From the NCBI GenBank assembly GCA_028583605.1, contig CM053327.1, positions 27,205,629 to 27,269,628 of the forward strand: DNA of 64,000 bases, in the 5' to 3' direction. Below the pieces are notes generated by a model, which searched no databases, had not been told where the DNA came from, and was given only the letters and a program-made list of their open reading frames with translations. Every line of letters begins with the position of its first letter. Within the stretch, counting starts at the first letter, position 1. This stretch comes from Dastarcus helophoroides. Lineage: Eukaryota > Arthropoda > Insecta > Coleoptera > Bothrideridae. Shown piece after piece: positions 55,701 to 64,000 of the stretch. The position numbers were made by a program, and so were the translations under genes.

Positions 55701-57104
55701 TCTAGATGACTAAAATATCGAGTCGCATAAATCTGCAGAAAATAAGACATCAAAATGACACTTGACAAATCAACCACATAAGTAATCGCATACACTTTTC
55801 GCTAAGTCTACTTCAAACAAAAAATCACAGCATATTTGATGACTTCTTCAACTGAACAACCGATATTTCTATCAAAGTTATACATAATAAAAACGCTTCT
55901 TTGCAAATCTGAACCAATTCCTAAAGCTCGCTAACTACATAATAATACACGGGATCGGATCAAAAAACATCTGCCGGTTCTACAGATTGTAATTACTTAA
56001 CAACTCTGAAAATAATACATCCTATAACGTGATATAAATCAGTTAGCTTGGGCAGGATGCAATTAATTCGCCATGTAAATAGATACCACTTTAGAATTAC
56101 CCAAAGACCGAATTCCCACGTATATTCTGCTCTAATAGAGACCGTCCTTCGAAAATGATCGCCTGACCCATTTCAACCTGACAAAAATGACCAAAAAGTC
56201 GAAAAATTTTAAGAAAACGGAATCGCATTTTTGCACAACATATAACAGAACTTAAACATTAAAGAAGGCCGAAATGTAGACCGCAACGGCCCACTTTGTT
56301 TCGGTGTTCTAATTGACTTAAACGTATGCTAATGTGCCGCGGCACATCTCCATCCGTTGAGGCGTCGTTAACAGTTCCGCGGATTACGACATGGCAATTT
56401 TTGCCGTTTCTTCCGTTAGAGAAACATCCATCCATTCGACGTCTTATCCACCTTCATGTATCTAGGAAGCGACTGCAACTGTATTTTTTTGTTAATTATC
56501 TCGCGGCTCGATGTGTGCATCAAATGAAAGAGTCTTGTGCTAATGATGTTTAATTATTTTATGTCATGGGCTGGCGGATTAGCTTATATGGTGGTCGAGT
56601 GGGTCGGCATGTATCTGGTAGTGTTACGGCTCGTAAAGTATCGGGAATATTCCGTTAATTTTTTTATTATCTCAAGTACGCTTTCTCGTCGTTGAATTTG
56701 ATTGAGAAGTTTATTAGCACTTAGCGTGTTTACAGTAAAAAAAAACCTCAACTTTTTACAATAATTCGAACTCGACTGTCCACCTTCAGGATTGACGAGC
56801 ACCACGGTTGAAACATTACGACGTACAAGGTTATTTTTTATTTTAGCGCAGATGCTAGTAACCAAATTTATGAAGCGACCACTCGATTTCTTTTTTTTTT
56901 CGAAAATTTCGATGGGCACGGAATCCTAATTAGGCTTCCGAATCGAGCACTAGAATGAAAGCATTTCTATAAAACGTTAAACTTAAGGAATTCGTACAAG
57001 CGCGACTATCGACTGAATTCTTAAATTTCTGATTCGATACAGAAGAATTTTAATTTTTTTGAAAATATTGACTTCTTTCAAAATTTCGACTTTTTCTGAA
57101 GCTT
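55701..57104. other. Island before the LINE, no recognised gene
   Basis: Mixed sequence. Frames at 56326-56553 (+) and 56584-56919 (-) lack recognisable domains. A short T-rich sea patch (57040-57100) directly precedes the LINE, so the LINE appears to have inserted at or near the edge of a sea. Confidence 0.45.
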
Positions 57105-57741
57105 GAGTTATTAAAAAGTGGCTTAAAAACCGAAGTAAGACAAACTATGCAGGACGAGTTAAAATTGTTGTATGATCGAATTGATAAATTAGATTGAACT
57201 GAAGCTTTCAAAAAGGGAAATTGCTGCATTAAAGTAAGCGCAACCCATCGCAACCAGAAATGAGTCTTCCCTCAAGTTTGAGAACGTGATGCGGGAATTT
57301 ACAGAAAGACAAAAACGGGCTAAGAATATCATCATCTTTAACGCAGAAGAGGAACAGGGAATTTCGAAGCAGGAAAGCTTAATTCGTAATAGGCGCATGG
57401 TATCGGATATATTGAGAGTTATTAATCCTTCTATTAACGCTGAAGAATCGGAAACACAAAGACTTGGTCATGCCGTAGAAACCAATACATTTAGGCCCCT
57501 AAGAGTTATACTGGCTACTGATTCAGATGTCTCAAAAACTATTAAATTGGCTAAGAATTTGAGAAGCCATGAGCAATATAAACAGATTAGGCTTTCATAT
57601 GACAAAACCATAAAACAACAAAATGCATACAAAGCATTAAAAAACGAATTAAATACAAGAACAGCTAATGGAGAAGTTAATCATAGGATTGTTTACAACC
57701 AGGGCGTTCCAAGGATTACCAACGGAAAGGCTTTAAACTAA
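57105..57741 (+). pseudogene. LINE ORF1 remnant (nucleic-acid-binding protein, coiled coil)
   Basis: An N-terminal charged helix-like stretch (57105-57200, ELLKSGLKTEVRQ..., YDRIDKLD) is followed by a frame change and an in-frame stop near 57234. The well-preserved C-terminal part is 57286-57741 (151 codons, starting inside FENVMREFTERQKRAKN). That part has the RAKNIIIFN, RLG, RPLRVIL, IRLSYDKT and NHRIVYNQGVPRI landmarks typical of insect Jockey/CR1-type ORF1. It probably bound LINE RNA in the RNP. ORF2 follows 30-40 bases after its stop. Confidence 0.82.
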
Positions 57742-57774
57742 ATCCCCCCGATTACGAAATAATTTCCCTCCACA

Positions 57775-58496
57775 CATACTATCAAAATGTGAGAGGTTTA
57801 CGATCCAAAATTCTTTTGTTTTATAACAATTTATTATTATGTAATTATGAAATAGTTGCATTAACTGAAACGTGGCTTAACTCAGATGTACAATGCTATG
57901 AGTTGTTTCCTAATAATTTCACAGTGTTTGTAAGGACAGGGAGTATAGTTTTCTCAATGTGGGTAGAGGAGGTGGTGTCCTCCTCGCAATTTCTGATAAA
58001 TTTCAAACCTCTGAACTTAATTTTAATCATATAACTGAAGCAATTCCTTTAGTTGATATTTGTGGAGTCAAAGTTACTTTGCACTCTAATGTAGTGATCT
58101 TTGTCTTGGTTGTTTATATACCTCCAACCTGTAGAGTTGCTGAGTACGAGCTATTTTTTGAATTACTTGAACACTCCAATTTTAGTTTAACTGTGTGACA
58201 AACTAATGATTATTGGTGATTTCAATATTAGAAAGTTTAATAACCCAAATGACAACTACTTTATGGCAATCAAGAATTTCATGCAAATTCAGGACCTTCA
58301 TCAATGCAATAATGTATTAAATTCCTCCGACAGGCTGTTGGACTTATTATTATCAAGTTTTAATTGTCATGTTCTGAAATCCACATTTCCTTTAGTTCCT
58401 GAAGATGCACATCATCCTGCGCTTGACATTAATGTTACTCTATCTTGTCAACGGTTTATTAATTTTGATGTTTATCATCAAGGCTATCAAGCCTAA
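57775..58496 (+). pseudogene. LINE ORF2, APE-type endonuclease domain (frameshifted)
   Basis: It begins as YYQNVRGLRSKI with no ATG needed. Landmarks in order: NVRGLRSK, ALTETWL, GGGVLLAIS (after a frame change near 57950), YIPP, then IGDFN (frame change back near 58200) and the terminal DAHHPALDI (SDHHPAL-like). These are the metal and catalytic motifs of the AP endonuclease fold. A TAA at 58494-58496 interrupts the link to the RT, which continues in the same frame. The domain would nick target DNA for target-primed reverse transcription, but is disrupted here. Confidence 0.88.
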
Positions 58497-60597
58497 TCAT
58501 TTAATTTTAAAAAAGCGAACTACCTACTGCTATATGATTTATTATCTAATATTGACTGGAGTATACTGGAAACATTTAATGATGTGAACATTGCTTGCTC
58601 TACCTTCTACAAAATCCTGACGAATACATTCGAATCTGCTATTCCGAGATATACACAGAAACCAAATTGTCGGACATGCTATCCACCATGGTTCGATTCC
58701 CATTTAATAAAGTTAATAAAATTTAAAGGCAGTTTGCACAAAAATTATGAGCGTACTCGCAATTCCAATGTATATGAGAACTTTAAATATTATAGAGCAT
58801 TATGCAAAAAAATAGCTCACCAATCTTACAAAGAATATCTCTTGAACGTCCAGAATAGCATTTCCAATGATCCTAAAAAGTTTTGGTCTTTTATTCAAAT
58901 AAAGAAAGGAAGAACAAGAATTCCTGGTGTTATGTCTTATGGTACTGCACAATTGTCCACTCCTCAAGAGATTGTCGATGGGTTTGCAACTTTTTTTAAA
59001 AGTGTATACATAACACCCAGTAACACTCATAATTCAGATAATACGGCTACCAAATATTTCTCTCATTTTCCTGATACAGTCTCTATTTTGAATATAACTG
59101 AAGCTGAAATATTAGAGGCACTAAAACGGTCAAAGGATAAGTTTACTTCTGGACCAGATGACATTCCCAGCTTTCTCCTGAAAGATTGTGCTAACGTGTT
59201 TTCTAAACCGCTCACTATTCTATTTAATTTGTATCTAAAAACATCTGAATTTCCGTCGCTGTGGAAACAGGCATGTATTACTCCAGTGTTTAAAAAGGGT
59301 ACTACAACGCAAATAAGCAACTACAGACCAATTTCGCTACTTTGTAACTTTGCAAAGATATTTGAGTCGATTTTATACAAGCGCATACATGCATCAATAA
59401 AAAATTTTATATCTGAGAATCAGCATGGTTTCGTTGAGAAACGATCTACTGTAACAAATTTAGCTTCTTTCTCTCAGTATGTGGCTGAAATCATTGACCG
59501 TCATGGACAAGTTGTTGATTGTGTATACACAGACTTTCAAAAAGCCTTTCATCAAATTGATCATTTTATTCTCTTGCAAAAATTGCAACTTTATGGATTT
59601 TCAGACCGGCTGATACACTATTTTATGTCATACCTAACAAATAGAGAGCAATTTGTCAAATATCGAAATTTTAAATCTAACACGTTCAGTCCAACATCGG
59701 GAGTTCCACAAGGCTCAATCTCGATCCTTTGATCTTTGTCTTATTCATCAATGATATTGTTTCTGTTATAAAAGCATCCAAACTACTTTTTGCAGATGAC
59801 TTAAAATTCTTTAGTTCCGTATCTTCTAATGAGGACTGTGCATTAATTCAAAAAGACATTGATGCTGTTGTTAAGTGGTGCAATGATAATCGGCTTTCTT
59901 TAAATATATCTAAATGTAATGTTGTTTCCTACCCAAGAAAAATCAATATAATCAAGCATGAGTATAAAATTAATAGTGTCATTTTAAGCAGATGTGAATC
60001 CATAAGGGATCTAGGAGTTATAGTAGTTTTAAATTTGCTTTGCACATTACTGAGGCACTTTCATCAGCATATAAAACATATGGCTTTCTGTGTAGAAATT
60101 GTAAGGATTATAAAATCAAGAAATCTTTAGCATTATTATTTCAGTCGCTAGTACTAACACGTCTTGAATATGGCTCCCTTATCTGGTTTCCAATATATAA
60201 TACTCATATCACAGCGTTAGAGTCAATTCAAAGGCGTTTCCTCAAATTCTTGTGTTTCATTCAAGATGGCGTCTACCCAGCTAGAGGCTGTGACCATAAC
60301 GTTCTTTTAAATCGCTTCAATTTTATCAGTCTACAAACCCGAAGAATAACACATGGAATGAATTTCTTATACGGACTCCTCAATAATTGTATAGATTGTC
60401 CAGACTTTCCAAGATTAACTTTTTGGTGCCAAGACAGAGTGCAAGAGCAAAACAAATGTTCTTATTGTGAGAATAGTCGTACTAACGCTATGGGCAGGTC
60501 TCCGCTAGTGATTCTCACAAAATATGCTAATGGTATTGCGGACAGTTTTGATTTCTATTCAGACAGTCGGGCCAAACTAAGAAAAACTATCGAATAG
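58497..60597 (+). pseudogene. LINE ORF2, reverse transcriptase and C-terminal region (frameshifted)
   Basis: The frame is open from 58497 to 59732. Landmarks: NYRPISLLCNFAKIFE, ENQHGF, a VYTDFQKAF motif with the first catalytic Asp, then SGVPQGS. A frame change at about 59715 restores FVLFINDI and the FADD box (LLFADDLKFF) in the next frame (59729-60130). Another near 60030 leads to the C-terminal part 60040-60597, with SLVLTRLEYGSLIW and ESIQRRFLKFL, the usual thumb and C-terminal phrases of the Jockey/CR1 type. The stop is TAG at 60595-60597. Catalytic residues remain but the frame does not. Confidence 0.92.
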
Positions 60598-60784
60598 ACG
60601 TTTAGCCACATTTCGTTATAATTAATTTACTTTATTTATCTAATAATTAGGTGTTTTCTCCGGGTAATTATTTTGTATAATTGATAATTATTTATTTTTT
60701 TTATGATCAAGTGCATCTACTCCCATCAATTTTTATTTTTTATTTGGTTTCTGTAATTGGGACCTAAGCCCTGTTGAAATATAA

Positions 60785-60830
60785 TAAACTATTATTATCA
60801 TTATTTTTATTATTATTATTTATTCTAGAT
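60785..60830 (+). repeat. (TTA)n tail of the LINE
   Basis: AATAATAAACTATTATTATC followed by more TTA units marks the 3' end of the LINE. T-rich sea starts directly after CTAGATGTATGAC. Confidence 0.75.
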
Positions 60831-63800
60831 GTATGACTTTTTTCCCAATGTTGACTTCTTTCGAAATTTTTTTTCCCATCTTATTGGAAAGGTCAAGTTT
60901 ATTTTGAAAATTTGGGCTTATTTTGACTATTTCGACTTTTTTGAAAACTTCAACTTAAACTCGAATTATTGAAAATTTTAACAATTCCAAAATTTCCGAC
61001 TTCTACATTAAATTTCGTGTTAACGACTTTTTTTAATCGATCTTTTTTCAAAATTTCTTCTGATAATGAGACGTTTTCAAATTTGACTTTTAATTTGGAC
61101 TTTTGAAAAGTTCGACTTTTCTCAAAATTCCGCCTTTTCTTCAAACTTTCAAACATTTCTCAAAATTACGAAAATTTAACTTTTTGAAAATGATGAATTT
61201 TGAAAATTGTAACTTTTTTTGAATAATTCAACCTTTTGAAAACTTCGACTTCGTGTTAAGCTCAACTTTTTGAAAATTTTAATTTTATTTAAAAATTTCG
61301 ACTTTTCTCGAAATTGTTACGTTTTTGAAAACTTCGTCTTTTTGAAAATTGAGACTTTTTGAAAAATTCTGTTTTTGGACCTTGGACCTACTGAAAATTA
61401 AATTTTTTTATATATAACTGCTTTTCCAGTTTTTTGAAAAATTTCTATTTTTTTTAAATATCACTTTTTGGAAATCTGCACTTATTTCGACTATTCCGAC
61501 TTTTTTGGGAACTTCAACTTAAACTCGAATTATTGAAAACTTTCTACATTAAATTTCGTGTTACTGACTTTTTTTAATCGATCTTATTTTAAAATTTCTT
61601 TTCTGATAATGAAACTTTTTTAAAATTTGACCTTTAATTTGGACTTTTTGAAAAATTCATTTTTTTTTTCAAAATGTCTCTTATTTCAAACTTTCCAGCA
61701 TTTCTCAAAATTACAACTCTTTCTCGAAAATTGGACTTTTTGAAAATGATGGATTTTGAAAATTGTGATTTTTTTTTGAAAAATTCAACCTTTTGAAAAC
61801 TTCGACTTTTTGAAAAGTTCGATTTTGTGTAAAGTTCGACTTCTTTGAAAATGTAAATTTTATTTAAAAGTTTCAACTTTTCTCGAAAATAATCGCCTTT
61901 TTAAAAATTACAGCATTTTTGAAATAATCGACTTTTTAAAATTCCGTCTTTGAAACTTTCCCACGTTTTCTAAAACTTCGACTCCTCGAAATTTTGACTT
62001 CTTGAAAATATTGATTTCCGAAAATTGCAACTTTTTGAAAAATTCGACTTTTTCTCAAAATTTTGATTTTTTGAAAATGTAAATTGCGTTTCTTTGAAAA
62101 ATTGCACTTTCTTCAAATTTTAATATGATATAAAGGTTTCAAATTTTCTTACACTTTTGACTTTTTGAAAATTGATTTTTTTTCGAAACTTTTTTTTTGA
62201 ATTTGTACCTTCTTTGAAAAATGTCGACTTTTTTCAAAAACTTCGATTGTTCTCCAAATTTTGAGTTCTTAACTTTTCCCTTTTTTAAAAATTGCGAAAT
62301 TTTTGAAAAATTCGACGTTTTTCAAAATATCGTCTTTAAAACTTTCTCACGTTTTTTAAAATTCTGAATCTTTCTCCCATTTTTTACTTTTTTCGAAACC
62401 TTCTGATAATGAGACTTTTTCAAATTTGACTTTTAATTGCGACTTTTGAAAAGTTCGACTTTTTTGAAAATATAATTTTATTTGACATTTTCCAAGGTTT
62501 TTCAAATTTTTCAACTTTTTGAAAAGGTAAATTTTTAAAAATTGCGACTGAAAAATTAGACTTTTTTTTAAATTTTAATTTTATTCGAAGGTTTCGACAT
62601 TTTTTGAAATTTTGACTCTTTAAAAACTTCGTCTTTTAGAAAATGGTGAATTTTTGAAAGATTAAGTTGCTTTGAAGTTGGAATTTTTGAACATTTTGTT
62701 GACAAATAATTTGCTTTTTCATGAAAACTTCAAATTTATTTTGAAAATTTAGATTCAATGAATATTTCAACTGTTTTTTAATTTCTTTTTTTTACACAAT
62801 TCTGCTTTTTAAAAATTTAGGCTTTTTTTTGATTATTACAACTTTCTTTTAATTTGAACTTTTTTTTGAAAATGTTGACTTTTGCGAAATTTGGATTGTT
62901 TCTAAGAATTTTGACTTTTTCAAAACTTAGCCTTTATTTAAAACTTTCCAACATTTCTCAAAATTTCGACTCTTTTTCGAAATTTTAACATTTTAAAAAC
63001 GTTAATTATTTAAAATTGCTTCTTTTCGAAAAATTGGACTTCTTAAAAAATTAATTTCATTTGAAAGTTTTGACTTTTTTATAATGATTTTGAATACTTC
63101 GTTTACAAAAACTTCGATTTTTTTGTTTGAAAATTTTCAATCTTTCTTCAAAAATTGGACGTTTTTTTTCGAAAATTTCGGTTTTTATTTGGACATTTTT
63201 TGAAAAATTCGTCTTTTCAAAATGTCTTTTTTTCGAAATTTTGACTTTTAAATTTAAAGTTTTTTCAATTCGACCTTTTGAAAGGTTAATTTCTTGAGAG
63301 CAAAGGTTGTTTTTTGAAAATTTCGACTTTGGACATTTTTCTCCAAATAATTTTGGCTTTTTGAAATCATCGTCTTTTTGAAAATTGCGACATTTTTAAT
63401 GAAATGCTACTTTCGAATTTCGAATTTTCACAACATTTCAATTTTTTCATTTGGATATTTTTTGAGACAAATTCGTCTTTTAAAAATGTCTTTTTTTCGA
63501 AATATTGACCTTTCGCCGAAATTTTGACTTTTAAATTTAGAAGTTTTTTTTTTAATTCGACCTTTTGAAGGGTTAGTTTTTTGAGAGCAAAGACTTTTTT
63601 TTGAAAATTTCGACTTTTTTGAAAATATCGACTTGTTTTCAACATTTGGACATTTTTCTCCAAATAATTTTGGTTTTTTGAAATATTCGTCTTTTTGAAA
63701 ATTGCGACATTTTAAATAAAATGCGACTTTCGAATTTTCACAACATTTCGATTTTTTCATTTGGGCATTTTTTGAGACAAATTCGTCTTTTCAAAATGTC

Positions 63801-64000
63801 TTTTTTTTTCGAAATATCGACTTTTCCTCGAAATTTTGACTTTTAAATTTAGAAGTTTTTCCTTAATTCGACTTTTTGAAAGGTTAATTTTTTGAGGTCA
63901 AAGATTTTATTTAAAAAATTTCTACTTTTTTTAAAATATCGACTTGTTTTCAAATTTTGGACATTTTTCTCCAAATAATTTTGGTTTTTTGAAATATTCG
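60831..64000 (-). repeat. T-rich sea with higher-order repeats, running off the right edge
   Basis: A module AACTTCAACTTAAACTCGAA occurs at about 60945 and 61509. TCTGATAATGAGAC-type modules lie near 61060, 61602 and 62402. At the end a shorter array has AATGTCTTTTTTTCG at 63221, 63485 and 63795 (steps 264, 310), with GGTTAATTTCTTGAGAGCAAAG-type blocks in fixed order. The Lys-rich minus-strand frames (63367-63760, 61634-61876) are translations of these units. Confidence 0.85.

Larger units (their letters stand above)
57105..60830 (+). mobile_element. Non-LTR retrotransposon (Jockey-superfamily LINE), 5'-truncated and broken
   Basis: Order: ORF1 remnant, APE-type endonuclease, reverse transcriptase, short AT-rich 3' UTR with AATAAA-like strings and a (TTA)n tail (about 60787-60825). 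The start near 57105 is where coiled-coil coding begins directly after T-rich sea, implying 5' truncation. Frames are disrupted by at least two stops and five or more frameshifts, so it is dead. Clade is judged from the FADD active site, the SGVPQGS motif and ORF1 style. T-rich sea resumes after the tail. No target duplication was found. Confidence 0.93.

Overview
The window is nuclear DNA from an animal, most likely an arthropod and plausibly an insect. It is very AT-rich by eye and gene-poor. It carries a Jockey-superfamily non-LTR retrotransposon, tRNA-derived SINE-type repeats, Penelope-like debris with hammerhead-type ribozyme motifs, short LTR remnants and MITE-like inverted repeats. No bacterial gene organisation, rRNA, canonical tRNA gene or CRISPR array is visible. 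The species cannot be named from the sequence alone.

Layout. About two thirds of the window is low-complexity 'sea' made of variants of one short motif, roughly GTCGAAATTTTCAAAAA. The seas have strand polarity. The motif lies on the + strand (A-rich seas) at 1-3480, 10700-13260, 15950-20250, 46870-47250 and 50640-55700. It lies on the - strand (T-rich seas) at 6556-8110, 9720-10570, 23370-27530, 30140-33446, 33796-35100, 38270-38670, 41961-44170, 45690-46860 and 60831-64000. Inside the seas there are real higher-order tandem arrays with locus-specific periods (about 108, 225, 265, 284, 361, 430, 520, 600 and 740 bp). Between the seas lie islands of ordinary sequence, mostly 1-3 kb, where nearly all other features sit.

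Genes. One region looks like a host gene: 39344-40547 on the minus strand, about 400 residues, read in two frames that overlap at a seven-base homopolymer. I do not recognise the product. The other clear coding remnant is the LINE at 57105-60830 (+), with a broken coiled-coil ORF1, an APE-type endonuclease and a reverse transcriptase.

Most interesting points: (1) an intact-looking type I hammerhead ribozyme core at 36156-36202; (2) an interspersed repeat, at least eight copies, whose best two copies carry a hammerhead-like hairpin with compensatory base changes; (3) the polarised seas with higher-order repeats, three of which share internal units and an end module, and two of which also share a head module, as if they were diverged copies of one large unit; (4) a 161-bp solo-LTR-like insertion with 4-bp target duplication and a 261-bp MITE-like element with AATT flanks.
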